64,000 nt of DNA from Ignavibacteria bacterium (GCA_016707005.1 JADJIQ010000005.1:186001-250000); one strand, 5' to 3'; positions 8,209 to 17,531 are shown, numbered from the stretch's first letter. The notes: a model not told the origin generated them from the sequence alone. Numbers and translations: made by a program.

Positions 8209-10119
8209 ATGAACATGAAGATCAAACTCATAGCTCTTGTCGTAGCCGCTGCGCTCAGTGTACTACAGATGCGCGCCCAATGCGACACCACCGGACAGAA
8301 GATCATTGTGTCGGCCCAACCTGCCACGGTACTTGCCGGTCTATCCATTCAACTTGTGACCGAGCTGCCTGCTACTATTCCGCCTGTGGCTGCCGTGCGT
8401 CTATCCGCCTATGTGGACGGACAGCGAGCAACAGTACTCGCCTACACTTCTCGCAGCGTCGACATCCTGTTGCCCGCCTCGGTTGGCGAGGGAACTCACA
8501 CAGCGTGGTTCTGCATTGATGATGGACCATTCGGTTCCGCGTCGATCACGGTTACCACGCGAGAAGAGACACTCGATACGGCCATTGACAAGACAGATCC
8601 CGATCCGCGCACCAACAACGGCCCTCGTCAAGACTTGTCAGGAGCGGGCCGCAGGCCACATGATGACGGCCGACGTGACTATCCGAACGGCGGACACGGT
8701 GGCTCGCTCCCCTGCAGTGAACGACACGTGATCGACGGAACGTTCACAAGATTGGCAGACAGTATCAGTCGCGAATGGGCCGGTATTCCGCCAATGATCG
8801 GCCGCTTCTCGCACATGTACCTCGACTACTGTGCTGAAAAAGGCGCGATGTACCTGCTTAATGATTGGCTCTTAGGAACAGGATCCTACAAGCAGAATTG
8901 CTACAATGTCTTCGAGTTCACAACCGGGAACGGACGCGAACAATGGAAGATCAAGGTCACGCATGACAGCGTGCGTCCGGTGATCGTGGTCCTCAATGGT
9001 GCTGATGTAACCGATGATTCCACACTCGTCCTCGGTGGCGGGTTTGGTTATGGGGCTTCACCAAGCGACACAACGCCCCATACCATCTATGAGTTTGGCG
9101 TGAAGGTCTCGGATGGCCTCTTCATGCTCCCTTATGGAGGCGATCCAGTGGAATACAAGCCTGCTACCGGCGTGTCACTGGACTGTGACGAGAGCATTAC
9201 AAGTGGTTATGGACTGATCTATGAGCCCAACATCCGATCAGCACACTATTCATCGACCGGTGTCTCAACTCAGCAATACGAACGGTACATTCCAACGAGC
9301 GGGATCATTGGACTTGAGATCGAACCCAACATTGTAACCGGCGAGTATGGTGGCGACAGCATTCGTTACCGCTCAGGCAACGGCCCAATGGTCACGAACC
9401 GCTGCAACAGCCGCGGTGTAGTTGATGGCATCTATACCGCAGAAGAATGGTCAGGGTCCACACCTGTTGTCGGCCAATACGCCAACCTCTACGCTCAATT
9501 CTGCAGCGGCACCCTACACATCCTCAACGACTGGATCTACGCTACGGCGATGCCCAACAACGCAACGTGCTACAACCTCTTTGAACTCTTCACCGGGAAC
9601 GGTCGTGAACATTGGGGCATCTGGGTCTTCCAAGACGCGGCACGCAAGCCACGCGTATTCCGCAACGGCGTTGAAGTGACCGAAGACACAACCATCGTGA
9701 AGTCCGGACTTGCCGGCTGGGGCGGATCACCACGACTCGAAGCACCCCACGCCATGTATGAGTTCCAGATCAATGCGATGGAAGGGGGCTTCTCCTTGCA
9801 GTATGCAGATCCGGGTCCTGCTAGCTTCTGCACCACCGCGACATCATCAGCAGATGATGAAGGATCAGTGATCGCTCCGGTAATGCTGCAACCGCAACCA
9901 TACCGCCAGTCAGATGGTCCTCTCACGCTCACGTATCTCCCCGTCGGAGCGACGATCGACATCCTCGATGTACGAGGCAGAACGATCCACTCTGCCAACG
10001 TTGGCGCAGCGAACGCGCTCACCATCAACTTCACACAGCCACTTGCAGCGGGCCGTTACACCGTGCGTATCACCAATGATCGCAGCACACAACAGCTTCC
10101 GCTGATGGTTCTACCCTAG
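8209..10119 (+). CDS. Secreted T9SS protein with an internal domain duplication
   Basis: A 636-residue protein with a signal peptide (MNMKIKLIALVVAAALSVLQMRAQ) and a T9SS sorting domain at the end (GATIDILDVRGRTIHSANV...AAGRYTVRI). Two copies of one domain of about 140 residues lie in the middle. Each has a VIDG/VVDG start, a LLNDW or ILNDW motif, CYN(V/L)FE, TGNGRE(Q/H)W and an (I/M)YEF motif. The family is not recognised. Length and composition fit a surface protein. The ATG at 8209 is chosen because the signal peptide begins there. Confidence 0.7.
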   Translation: MNMKIKLIALVVAAALSVLQMRAQCDTTGQKIIVSAQPATVLAGLSIQLVTELPATIPPVAAVRLSAYVDGQRATVLAYTSRSVDILLPASVGEGTHTAWFCIDDGPFGSASITVTTREETLDTAIDKTDPDPRTNNGPRQDLSGAGRRPHDDGRRDYPNGGHGGSLPCSERHVIDGTFTRLADSISREWAGIPPMIGRFSHMYLDYCAEKGAMYLLNDWLLGTGSYKQNCYNVFEFTTGNGREQWKIKVTHDSVRPVIVVLNGADVTDDSTLVLGGGFGYGASPSDTTPHTIYEFGVKVSDGLFMLPYGGDPVEYKPATGVSLDCDESITSGYGLIYEPNIRSAHYSSTGVSTQQYERYIPTSGIIGLEIEPNIVTGEYGGDSIRYRSGNGPMVTNRCNSRGVVDGIYTAEEWSGSTPVVGQYANLYAQFCSGTLHILNDWIYATAMPNNATCYNLFELFTGNGREHWGIWVFQDAARKPRVFRNGVEVTEDTTIVKSGLAGWGGSPRLEAPHAMYEFQINAMEGGFSLQYADPGPASFCTTATSSADDEGSVIAPVMLQPQPYRQSDGPLTLTYLPVGATIDILDVRGRTIHSANVGAANALTINFTQPLAAGRYTVRITNDRSTQQLPLMVLP

Positions 10120-10240
10120 GTAGATTTCTACTTGATTTCCACGCCGGTTCTGCATTGTATCGGATGTTCCGCCCCCTCCCTGTTCCAAGAAGTTGCATGT
10201 GTTCAACAACACACACATCACTTCTGGGGCTGGGGACAAC

Positions 10241-10834
10241 ATGCAAACGCTGGACACACGCATCAAGGGCACCTACCACATAACCGACGTATCAAATCTC
10301 GCATCGATACTCAACCAGGGACTTCAGTCACATGCGGAAGCATACAAGTGCGGGCTCGTCAAGAAGGACATCTCCGAGCCAACGGTCAATGCGCGCCGGG
10401 GCAAGTTTCGGTTCTCCGATGGAAGATCCCTTCACGACTATGCTGTTTTGTACTTCAACCCGCTCAATCCAATGCTCTATATGCGCAAGGCTATGCAGAA
10501 GCGTCTCGTGATCCTTGAGTTCTCCACTGAGATCTTCCGTCATCATGGCATCAAGGTGACAGACGGGAACGCAGCGGATGGCGCTACACAAGTTCTAGAA
10601 CCGGCACAACTCGACCTCGTGGACTTTGATACCGTGTTCGCACAGTACTGGACCGACCACACCGATGGGAAGCGCAAGCGTTGTGCAGAAGTTCTCTATC
10701 CGAGCGTACTTCCATCAGCGTTCATAACCGCAATTTGTGTTGCGTCCGCTGAGCTAGCCAAATGGATCTGCGATCACATTGAACCACGTTTTCACTCACT
10801 AGTTCAAGTGCGTCAGGAGGTATTCTTTTCATGA
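10241..10834 (+). CDS. darT: DarT-type ssDNA thymidine ADP-ribosyltransferase toxin
   Basis: A 197-residue protein matching DarT: YHITDVSNLASIL near the N-terminus (the NAD-binding histidine), DYAVLYFNPLNPMLY in the middle, and KRCAEVLYP carrying the expected catalytic glutamate near residue 150. DarT attaches ADP-ribose to thymidine in single-stranded DNA and blocks replication; in phage defence it modifies phage DNA. The ATG at 10241 with an upstream GGGGACAAC is preferred over an ATG at 10193. It overlaps the macrodomain gene by four bases (ATGA), which supports a toxin-antitoxin pair. Confidence 0.85.
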   Translation: MQTLDTRIKGTYHITDVSNLASILNQGLQSHAEAYKCGLVKKDISEPTVNARRGKFRFSDGRSLHDYAVLYFNPLNPMLYMRKAMQKRLVILEFSTEIFRHHGIKVTDGNAADGATQVLEPAQLDLVDFDTVFAQYWTDHTDGKRKRCAEVLYPSVLPSAFITAICVASAELAKWICDHIEPRFHSLVQVRQEVFFS

Positions 10835-11517
10835 ACATCATCCATGGCAACATCTTCGCGACCGATTGTCAGACCATCGTCAACACAGTGAATTGTGACG
10901 GCTTCATGGGTAAGGGTCTCGCGCTCGAATGCAGGTTCCTCTATCCTGACGCATTCACGGAATATGCTGCAGCGTGCACGAGTGGCACGGTAGCGACCGG
11001 CACGATTCAATCATATCGAGCAGGGCAGAACATGCTTCTGAACTTCCCAACGAAGCGTCAGTGGCACCTTCCATCGAAGATCGAGTATCTCGATGCCGGA
11101 CTCAGGACGTTTGTTGAGACATACGAAGGGCTTGGGATCACCTCTGTAGCATTCCCATTGTTGGGAACGCAGAATGGCGGACTGGATGAAACTCGGGTGC
11201 TTGATCTTATGGCAAGACATCTTGACCAGCTTCCGATCCGCATAGAAGTCTATCGCCACGACCCTCGGCTGGTAGCGCCCTATATGGAAAGTTTGATCCT
11301 CTTGATCAATAGCATCGGCCATACGGAATTCGGAGCACAAGCTCGGGTCAAGGCACCGCTGTTGCGAGCGATCTCAGAGGCGGTTGAGTCCGGTGCTGCT
11401 ACATGTATTGCCGATCTCCTTTCGCTCCCCAAAGTCGGGGACCGGACCATCGAGCGTCTCTTTGCAACCAGAGCGCGTCTTGCAAGCGCAATCGACCAGC
11501 AGTCTCTCTTCGTCTAA
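10831..11517 (+). CDS. darG: DarG macrodomain ADP-ribosylglycohydrolase antitoxin
   Basis: A 228-residue protein. Residues 1-150 form a macrodomain with IVNTVNCDGFMGKGLAL and SVAFPLLGTQNGGLD loops that bind ADP-ribose. The C-terminal part (about 155-228) is helical and probably contacts DarT. DarG removes the ADP-ribose from DNA and thereby reverses DarT. This copy is shorter in its C-terminal region than many DarG proteins. The four-base overlap with darT and the paired families make the assignment firm. Confidence 0.85.
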   Translation: MNIIHGNIFATDCQTIVNTVNCDGFMGKGLALECRFLYPDAFTEYAAACTSGTVATGTIQSYRAGQNMLLNFPTKRQWHLPSKIEYLDAGLRTFVETYEGLGITSVAFPLLGTQNGGLDETRVLDLMARHLDQLPIRIEVYRHDPRLVAPYMESLILLINSIGHTEFGAQARVKAPLLRAISEAVESGAATCIADLLSLPKVGDRTIERLFATRARLASAIDQQSLFV

Positions 11518-11549
11518 CACATCGATCATCATTCATCAAAGGAAACACC

Positions 11550-11984
11550 ATGGGCTGGACCTCACTTCTCGACGACATCAACAAGCGTTTTGACGATGAC
11601 AATATGTCAGACGCATCGCTCAATGAAGAAACATCGGAACATAGACTTATCGTCCTTGCTGCCATCGTGAAAACCCACAAAGCACAGCTGGGAGCCTTAG
11701 TAGACCTTGCTTCAGATCCAAGTGTCGATGTTGCTGCACGGTATAAAGAGGCGAAGGAGAGGCATGACGATGCTGTTCTGCTTCTACAAGAAATGTTTAG
11801 AACACTTACAAAAGCAACGAATGCCGTCGATCGCGAGCGGAGCGTCCGGAGACAGCTAGAAAAAGAGAATGCATCGCTGCGATTGCAGATCGATGCACTC
11901 TCTCAGAATGACATAGCGTACATGCGTTGGACTGAGCTCCATTCACGGCCTGCCGACCTTAACCGGCACAAGCCGAACGCCTAG
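11550..11984 (+). CDS. Small coiled-coil protein downstream of darTG, unknown
   Basis: A 144-residue acidic, helical protein. A likely coiled coil spans about residues 85-125 (ATNAVDRERSVRRQLEKENASLRLQIDAL). The start at 11550 has a good ribosome site (AAAGGAAACACC). It lies 32 bp after darG on the same strand, so it is probably co-transcribed. I do not recognise a family. It could be an accessory part of the DarTG module, or simply an unrelated downstream gene. Confidence 0.6.
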   Translation: MGWTSLLDDINKRFDDDNMSDASLNEETSEHRLIVLAAIVKTHKAQLGALVDLASDPSVDVAARYKEAKERHDDAVLLLQEMFRTLTKATNAVDRERSVRRQLEKENASLRLQIDALSQNDIAYMRWTELHSRPADLNRHKPNA

Positions 11985-11988
11985 CCCC

Positions 11989-12126
11989 CTACCGTACCAC
12001 ATCCTTCACCCACTGGTAGAACACATACCCTACTCCGAGGCCTATTGCCGGACCAATGATCAGACGGATGAACTCGCGCGTGGCGGTACGGGCGATGGCG
12101 GTGAACACATTTGTGATGAGTCGCAT
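11989..12126 (-). CDS. 45-residue predicted membrane peptide
   Basis: A short reading frame with a strong ribosome site (CGGAGGCCGTC before the ATG at 12126). The sequence begins MRLITNVFTAIARTATREF and continues with a hydrophobic helix (IRLIIGPAIGLGVGYVFY). The coding pattern and the ribosome site support a real small protein. It resembles small single-span membrane peptides. Its closeness to the darTG operon on the opposite strand is the only context. Confidence 0.6.
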   Translation of the reverse strand: MRLITNVFTAIARTATREFIRLIIGPAIGLGVGYVFYQWVKDVVR

Positions 12127-12187
12127 GACGGCCTCCGTGGTTGGTAGGTGAAAAGAGTTGTGGGTTATCGCAGTGGTCCTCTACCCC

Positions 12188-12586
12188 TCATTCCAAGAAG
12201 TCCTCGGTGTCATCTTCGACGGTGCCGAGGATGGTGAGGTAGAAGCGGACGTCTTCATCCAGGATATTGCCGTCGTTCAGGAGTGAATGCTTGGACCGGA
12301 CATCGATCTGCAGTGGATCGAAGGATGCACCACGCAGGTCGCAGTTTGCGAACTCGCAATCGATGAGGGTGACGCCAACCCAACGGGTGTTGCGGAGATC
12401 AGCCCCCTCATACCTGACGGTGTTGTGGAGGGAGTCGGTGAAGTCGCACCCACAAAAGGTGCAGCGCTGATACTTCACACGTCCAACAGCCATGTTGCGG
12501 AGAACAACGCCATCAAAGGTCATCGTAAGGATCCAGACCGGGAACGCGCTGTCTGTGATGCTAGGCAGGATCATCGGAGCGGACAT
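12188..12586 (-). CDS. Pentapeptide-repeat-like small protein
   Basis: A 132-residue protein with pentapeptide-like repeats in the middle (FDGVVLRNMAV, YQRCTFCGCDFTDS, GADLRNTRW, CEFANCDLRGASF), that is A(D/N)LXX-type quadrilateral-helix repeats. The ATG at 12586 is preceded by AAGGGGAATGAT, a good ribosome site. It lies downstream of two genes on the same strand and of the 15-bp operator-like motif at 12642-12656. The function is unknown; pentapeptide proteins often bind other proteins. Confidence 0.6.
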   Translation of the reverse strand: MSAPMILPSITDSAFPVWILTMTFDGVVLRNMAVGRVKYQRCTFCGCDFTDSLHNTVRYEGADLRNTRWVGVTLIDCEFANCDLRGASFDPLQIDVRSKHSLLNDGNILDEDVRFYLTILGTVEDDTEDFLE

Positions 12587-12641
12587 ATCATTCCCCTTTG
12601 TATGGTGTGTAGTGTTCATGGGGCTAGTGTATGCGTGTGGG

Positions 12642-12656
12642 CGACGTGTGGTGTCG
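12642..12656. promoter_or_regulatory. CGACGTRTGGTGTCG operator-like motif, copy 1
   Basis: CGACGTGTGGTGTCG forms an interrupted inverted repeat (CGAC...GTCG) 56-70 bp upstream of the pentapeptide gene start at 12586. The same 15-bp form occurs at 14195, 16536, 34555 and 56607, each upstream of a minus-strand gene. Confidence 0.55.
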
Positions 12657-12667
12657 TTAGCAAACCG

Positions 12668-13105
12668 TCACAATGATTGAAAGGAGGTGAATAACACCGG
12701 AGCCCAAACGATCGTCGGGATATCCTCCCAGCCGCGACGGAGGTGACTACGCGTGAAGATCTCTCTGGTGAGCAGGGATGCAATGCGTTCTTCAGCAACG
12801 GTGGAGCTCAAGCCCAGCACGCTATACATCCTGACGACATCCTCTTCGCGAGTAATGATGCCATAGGTGCTGCAATGCAACACGTAACCGATCACTACCC
12901 GATCATGATGGTCGAGTTCCTCGCGTACACATAGCCCCTCAAAGGAGGATGCAGTGAAGTCTGTTGCATCCTCCTTATCTCGCACAGCGTCAATGTGCCT
13001 GCGCAGCACATGAAGGGTATCGGCAGAGAGCAACGCTATGTGCGCAAGTGCACCGATCAAACGATACTCCGCAGCGAACTCACCGGCCGTAGTGTAGCCT
13101 TGCAT
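12668..13105 (-). CDS. Hypothetical soluble protein of 145 residues
   Basis: A helical protein with no recognised motif and no signal peptide. The ATG at 13105 coincides with the stop of the upstream pentapeptide gene (one-base overlap), so the two are translationally coupled. Its role may therefore relate to that protein, but nothing more can be said from sequence. Confidence 0.55.
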   Translation of the reverse strand: MQGYTTAGEFAAEYRLIGALAHIALLSADTLHVLRRHIDAVRDKEDATDFTASSFEGLCVREELDHHDRVVIGYVLHCSTYGIITREEDVVRMYSVLGLSSTVAEERIASLLTREIFTRSHLRRGWEDIPTIVWAPVLFTSFQSL

Positions 13106-14124
13106 TAGACCGGAAAATTCTCCGAGTTCAAAAGAGCTTGGGCTGTTGTACCATGGATAATGGCTTGCAACTCGCTGCTCACGGGATTTCTCTTCAAGGA
13201 AAACGCTTGAAGTCCGGAGATGCCGCCCGTGATCAGCGTCCTTTCATCCGCCATGATGCCCGTCATTTCCGCACCGGTAAACACCGCATCCGTGAGGTCA
13301 GCGCCACTGATGTTGGCATTCGTCAGGTCTGCATTCACAAAGGAGCAGCCGCGCAGAACGGCACCGCTCAGATCTGCTCTCCCCAGATCCGCATTGCTGA
13401 AGTCGCGGCGGGCATAGTTCGCTCCTCGGTGTTCTGTTGCGAACATGTCCGCGTCGGACGATTCATTTCCTACGATCGCATGTAACAAACCGTCGAACCC
13501 AACCTCCACGCCGATCTGTTGGAACATATCACGGAACATCTTCCAGAGGGGGCTCATCATCACATCATCCGTTTCATCCACGATGATGCGAATGGAGCGC
13601 TGCTCGGCGCGGGCACGAACATGTCTGAGCAGTCGGGAAAGATCGTGGGTGCGCACAACCGGTCCACGGTCACTGCTTGATTCATCAGCTCTGCCGATCG
13701 CATGCGGATTGAGAAATGTCACTCGTGGTACGTGACGTGGTCCGGCAACGATCTTCCGTCCAATACAGTGACGTCTCAGCATCACCCTACTCACGTTCGG
13801 CATGGCAGAAAGAACCAGATCTTCAACATCAGCCACATACGACCACGTGCCAACAAGCCCCGTCCCATCCCCGAAGCGATCGAGATGCTGTATACCGGCA
13901 CCATCCAACGGCAACCACATGTCGAATCGAAGGTCACGCAGACCCGCCGGTTCCCGGGAACTGAGGTAGTCCAGATCAAAGAGCTCAACATCTCCCCTGA
14001 TCGACACGATCTCCTGCAACGGCGGCGTTCGCACCACAAGGATATCCGGCTCCGTAGAACCATATCCAAGCACATGATGCCACTTCGTGATGAACTCCGT
14101 TGGGTCAGTTGCGTGCGTATCCAT
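13105..14124 (-). CDS. Pentapeptide-repeat protein with unknown N-terminal domain
   Basis: A 339-residue protein. The first 220 residues are unrecognised, with a mixed alpha/beta pattern. Residues from about 232 to 290 contain clear pentapeptide repeats (GANYARRDFSNADLGRADLSG, then ADLTNANISGADL and so on). It starts at 14124, 71 bp downstream of the operator-like motif at 14195-14209. It forms an operon with the next gene. Function unknown. Confidence 0.6.
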   Translation of the reverse strand: MDTHATDPTEFITKWHHVLGYGSTEPDILVVRTPPLQEIVSIRGDVELFDLDYLSSREPAGLRDLRFDMWLPLDGAGIQHLDRFGDGTGLVGTWSYVADVEDLVLSAMPNVSRVMLRRHCIGRKIVAGPRHVPRVTFLNPHAIGRADESSSDRGPVVRTHDLSRLLRHVRARAEQRSIRIIVDETDDVMMSPLWKMFRDMFQQIGVEVGFDGLLHAIVGNESSDADMFATEHRGANYARRDFSNADLGRADLSGAVLRGCSFVNADLTNANISGADLTDAVFTGAEMTGIMADERTLITGGISGLQAFSLKRNPVSSELQAIIHGTTAQALLNSENFPV

Positions 14125-14194
14125 ATCTCCTCCATAGCTCCGGTGAATGATCGCCCACTATACCGTGGACTTCACCGGAAGCTATGAGGAGCGA

Positions 14195-14209
14195 CGACGT
14201 ATGGTGTCG
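14195..14209. promoter_or_regulatory. CGACGTRTGGTGTCG operator-like motif, copy 2
   Basis: CGACGTATGGTGTCG, the same interrupted inverted repeat as at 12642, lies 71-85 bp upstream of the pentapeptide gene at 14124 on the minus strand. Confidence 0.55.
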
Positions 14210-14299
14210 TTATATCTGTCTAACACCCAAGTGCAACACAATGCGGCTATGCTCCATCAACACAACTCTCATTGTCTAGTGCTGTATGGACGACCACGA

Positions 14300-15175
14300 C
14301 TAAACTAGAGCCATAGCCAGGTTCTCGTAGTCCAAACCCGAAGGTCCATTCTTACCTGATGGATGAATCCATTGTGCGACATGAAGCGATGCACTATGGG
14401 AATTGATTCCATTGCCTATAGAAGGTTTCACACTTTTCGAACAGGGGATGGATGAAACAATCATTCCATAGGTCCGTGTTAAGTCTCCGAATAGAGACAT
14501 CAGCTGTTTATCCAATCCGAGTATGATCACTCTCGGAGGAGTTTTGGAATCCAATCTGTTCCTGAGGTAATCTAGAATCCTTGGATATCGATAGGTAAGG
14601 CACCACTTTTTGTATGCAGCTTTGTCTTCAATAACGACGCCATCTATTGACATTTGTTCGTGTTTGAAGGACTCGATGGCAGTGTTCTCCGCAGGAAGGG
14701 GGAAGAGCTCAAGCATGGTTAGTGATGTTCCTCCAATAAGTCTTTTTGTGTTCGGCGCTGATACGGCACAGGAAAATTTGGCACCTGTGCGCCTCAATCG
14801 ATAGTCATTAGTGAGGTGCTTTAAGTGCGCCTTGCTGGCCCTCTGAACACCACCTTCCTTCAAAGCCACAATCCGCTCAAGACCTTCTAAGAATGGCTGA
14901 TATTTGGGTACGTTATTGTGCCATCCATAGAAGTCATCTTTCGCGTCAATCGCCTTAGACGTGATAAGATAATGCTGTTTTGCAGGGGCATCAACGAGTT
15001 GAGGCTTGCCTTCCTTCAACCAATACTGTACGCGCTCAAACACCGAGCACGAGGATCCTGCCTCCTCAATGCTGACAAATATCCAATCGGCTGTGTCAGA
15101 GCCATGTCCGAAGTAGTTAAGAAGGTAGTCCTTCTGGTCCTGCGCCGAGATCTTATTCCAACACGTCAAACACAT
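14300..15175 (-). CDS. Possible uracil-DNA glycosylase-fold protein
   Basis: A 291-residue protein. The motif order is faintly like the UDG superfamily: DWIFVSIEEAG near residue 35, TMLELFPLPAE in the middle, RVIILGL, and a late WIHPSGKNG. The family is not certain; it could be a nuclease-associated protein of unknown fold. Its leader (+strand CCCCAAACAAAGT just upstream of the start at 15175) closely matches the leader of the GIY-YIG gene at 19002, which suggests shared control. There are no close co-transcribed neighbours. Confidence 0.4.
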   Translation of the reverse strand: MCLTCWNKISAQDQKDYLLNYFGHGSDTADWIFVSIEEAGSSCSVFERVQYWLKEGKPQLVDAPAKQHYLITSKAIDAKDDFYGWHNNVPKYQPFLEGLERIVALKEGGVQRASKAHLKHLTNDYRLRRTGAKFSCAVSAPNTKRLIGGTSLTMLELFPLPAENTAIESFKHEQMSIDGVVIEDKAAYKKWCLTYRYPRILDYLRNRLDSKTPPRVIILGLDKQLMSLFGDLTRTYGMIVSSIPCSKSVKPSIGNGINSHSASLHVAQWIHPSGKNGPSGLDYENLAMALV

Positions 15176-15213
15176 AACAACCCCAAACAAAGTGAATAAA
15201 CCGTTCTGCCCCT

Positions 15214-16503
15214 TTACTTCCCCTTCTTTGCGATCACTTTCGGCTCGGCGATGTAGCGATCATGTTGCGCTACCCACCAGAGCTTACCCTTATCAGACCA
15301 TATGCAGGTCACAACATAGAGACTGCGAACGTCTCTCACAAAGGGTGGCAAATAGCTACGTAGTTGCTCGACCAATTCCTGCGTTGGTTGGGGATAGATG
15401 GCTCTGAGTATGGCAAGATCGGGCAGCGCATTGGCTACCATTGCTAGTGTATCGCGGTTGAGGGTATCGGGTTCAAAGGGACGTTCGGGGACAAGTCCAC
15501 TTGTACCGTACACGCGGTCGATGCACGTATTGCCTGCGCTGGTGAGGTAGGCGCGTGTGTATTGGATCCGCGCGCCGGATGGTAGATGCGCGGTTGACTG
15601 CATGATCCCTTTTCCGTGGGTCCGTTCGCCAAACACGGTGCATAGCATATTGCTCTCCAGTCCGAGTGCGATCACCTCTCCACCGGAAGCGGTGGCTCTG
15701 TCCACGAGCACGTCAAGGGGCTTTGCACGCAGATATCCCTTTGCTATAGCAACGAACAGCGCGTTCGGAGCAGTGCGGTAATGTGCAACGGAGATCGTAT
15801 CTCCCATGCGAGCAAATGGTCTGACGATTTTAACCGACTGTTCGTAGTTCCCACCACGGCATCCGCGCAGGTCTAGAATAACTCGTCGGATATCCATGAA
15901 GGAATAGTTCCAGAGTAATCGATCAACATCATCGCCCGTGATGTTACCGATCGCATGGATGCGAATGAATGCATAGCCATTGGCTATGAGATCCACCACA
16001 TGTGTATTGCGAGTTGCCCCAGTGCGCAACGGTATGGTAGCTAGACGTCCGCCCCTGCGTATGGTCAACGTCACAACGCTATCGCTGCACTCAACGATCT
16101 CGCGGAGCACCTCCCATCCAGCACAATCCGTCACATCAGTGCCATTCACAGCAAGCACCCTGTCAAGCACAGCGATCCCCGCATCATACGCCGCGCTCGC
16201 ATAGGCTACATAACGTACAAAGGGACCACGTCTATCAGAGCTAAACTCCAACCCAAGATTTCGTGTGGTAGCACCGTAGTGGTTATCGAACCCGGAGATA
16301 TGCCATGCCGTGTGACGAAACGTGTAGTAGTCACATCCCTGTAGGATGGAGTCCACTGTCGGTCTCATGAGGATGCTATCCGGCAGCTCCCTGATATACT
16401 CCCGACGCAACAGATCGCGCAGGAACACTACATCGGCGCTGTCCTTGGCGGACAGAAGCCCCATAGCAGCAACGCTCACAACAACAAACAGAATACGTTT
16501 CAT
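15214..16503 (-). CDS. S41 family (CtpA-like) secreted carboxy-terminal processing protease
   Basis: A 429-residue protein with a signal peptide (MKRILFVVVSVAAMGLLSA). A PDZ domain follows (GLEFSSDRRGPFVRYVAYASAAYDAG, DRVLAVNGTDV). The S41 catalytic core has LDLRGCRGG, the serine in ATASGGEVIAL and the lysine in THGKGIMQ. Such proteases cleave periplasmic or secreted proteins near their C-termini. The ATG at 16503 has a GGAGG site. It is divergent from a WYL regulator, and the intervening region holds the operator-like motif at 16536-16550. Confidence 0.85.
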   Translation of the reverse strand: MKRILFVVVSVAAMGLLSAKDSADVVFLRDLLRREYIRELPDSILMRPTVDSILQGCDYYTFRHTAWHISGFDNHYGATTRNLGLEFSSDRRGPFVRYVAYASAAYDAGIAVLDRVLAVNGTDVTDCAGWEVLREIVECSDSVVTLTIRRGGRLATIPLRTGATRNTHVVDLIANGYAFIRIHAIGNITGDDVDRLLWNYSFMDIRRVILDLRGCRGGNYEQSVKIVRPFARMGDTISVAHYRTAPNALFVAIAKGYLRAKPLDVLVDRATASGGEVIALGLESNMLCTVFGERTHGKGIMQSTAHLPSGARIQYTRAYLTSAGNTCIDRVYGTSGLVPERPFEPDTLNRDTLAMVANALPDLAILRAIYPQPTQELVEQLRSYLPPFVRDVRSLYVVTCIWSDKGKLWWVAQHDRYIAEPKVIAKKGK

Positions 16504-16535
16504 AGGTACCTCCGTCGATAATATCTGAGACGGGG

Positions 16536-16550
16536 CGACGTGTGGTGTCG
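16536..16550. promoter_or_regulatory. CGACGTRTGGTGTCG operator-like motif, copy 3, between S41 protease and WYL regulator
   Basis: CGACGTGTGGTGTCG lies in the 98-bp divergent region between the protease start at 16503 and the WYL regulator start at 16602. This placement makes the WYL protein the simplest candidate to bind the motif. Confidence 0.55.
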
Positions 16551-16601
16551 TTTGGGTGCCGATCTTTACGGCAGCGACATCAATGACATTAGGGGGCATG
16601 T

Positions 16602-17531
16602 ATGTCTAATCAAGTTCGGCGCGTTATCAAGATCCTTTCATGGCTTGCTGCTGGCAACGCGATGACCACGCACGAGATCATGAACAGGCTGCGCGCTGAG
16701 GATGAGGAGTATGCTGAAGTAACACTGCGTACAATTCAGCGCGATATCAACGACATCGAAGGTTCCGGCATAGCGCTCATGTCACGCAATGACACCGGCC
16801 AGAAACAATACTATCTACAGCGAAATGCAAGAATCATTCAAACTCTTTCGCACACCGAGAATTCAGCACTTGCAGAACACATGCTGCGTGCGGCCTTTCC
16901 TCAACTCCGCAATGTAGACCTCCAACACCCTACAGCAAGTGCGGGAGCTTCCCAAGACATCATCGCGACCATTACTATAGGTCAGCACTTAGAGCCAGTG
17001 AACGGCGAGTTCATCGACAAGCTCATCGAAGCCATCACCAACGGCACATGGTTGCGCATTCAGTATGGGATTCCGCGCAAGGATCTCGTCGTTCATCCGC
17101 AGCGGTTCATACCTTATATCGGTCGGGTCTACCTTGCCGCCTGGGATCCAGAGCACCAGACCTATCTTTCACTTTCCATCGATCGCATCTCACAGATCAC
17201 CGAAGAGAAGTACAACGGCGCACCGGCCCCTTCCTTCTCCATCGAGGAGTTCATGAAGAACCGTTTCGGTTTGTGGGTAGGCGAACCTCAGACAATCGTT
17301 GTCCGCGTTTCGGCCGAGCTTGCCAACAACTTCAGCATGCGACAATGGCATCCCAGCCAACAGATGACCCTGCTCCCCGACACCGGCGAACTCCGCATCA
17401 CCATGCAAGCCGGCCTCTCCTACGAACTCATCTCATGGGTCATGCACTGGACGCCGCATATCATTGTCGAGGAACCGGCAGAACTGATCGCCGAGGTGCG
17501 GAGGCTGCATGAGGAGGGGTTGGGGAAGTAG
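16602..17531 (+). CDS. WYL-domain transcriptional regulator
   Basis: A 309-residue protein with an N-terminal winged helix (MSNQVRRVIKILSWLAAGN, TLRTIQRDINDIE), a central WYL-type SH3-like domain (IEAITNGTWLRIQYG...HPQRFIPYIGRVYLAAWD), and a C-terminal WCX-like region (EPQTIVVRVSAELANNF...SWVMHWTPHIIVEEP). WYL proteins bind nucleic-acid-type ligands and often control defence or DNA-damage genes. It is divergent from the S41 protease. The arginine and tryptophan positions of the WYL core are reasonably kept. Confidence 0.85.
   Translation: MSNQVRRVIKILSWLAAGNAMTTHEIMNRLRAEDEEYAEVTLRTIQRDINDIEGSGIALMSRNDTGQKQYYLQRNARIIQTLSHTENSALAEHMLRAAFPQLRNVDLQHPTASAGASQDIIATITIGQHLEPVNGEFIDKLIEAITNGTWLRIQYGIPRKDLVVHPQRFIPYIGRVYLAAWDPEHQTYLSLSIDRISQITEEKYNGAPAPSFSIEEFMKNRFGLWVGEPQTIVVRVSAELANNFSMRQWHPSQQMTLLPDTGELRITMQAGLSYELISWVMHWTPHIIVEEPAELIAEVRRLHEEGLGK

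Noticed and set aside
10118..10133. GTAGA/TCTAC hairpin as a terminator
   Set aside because: The stem is only five bases with no run of Ts.
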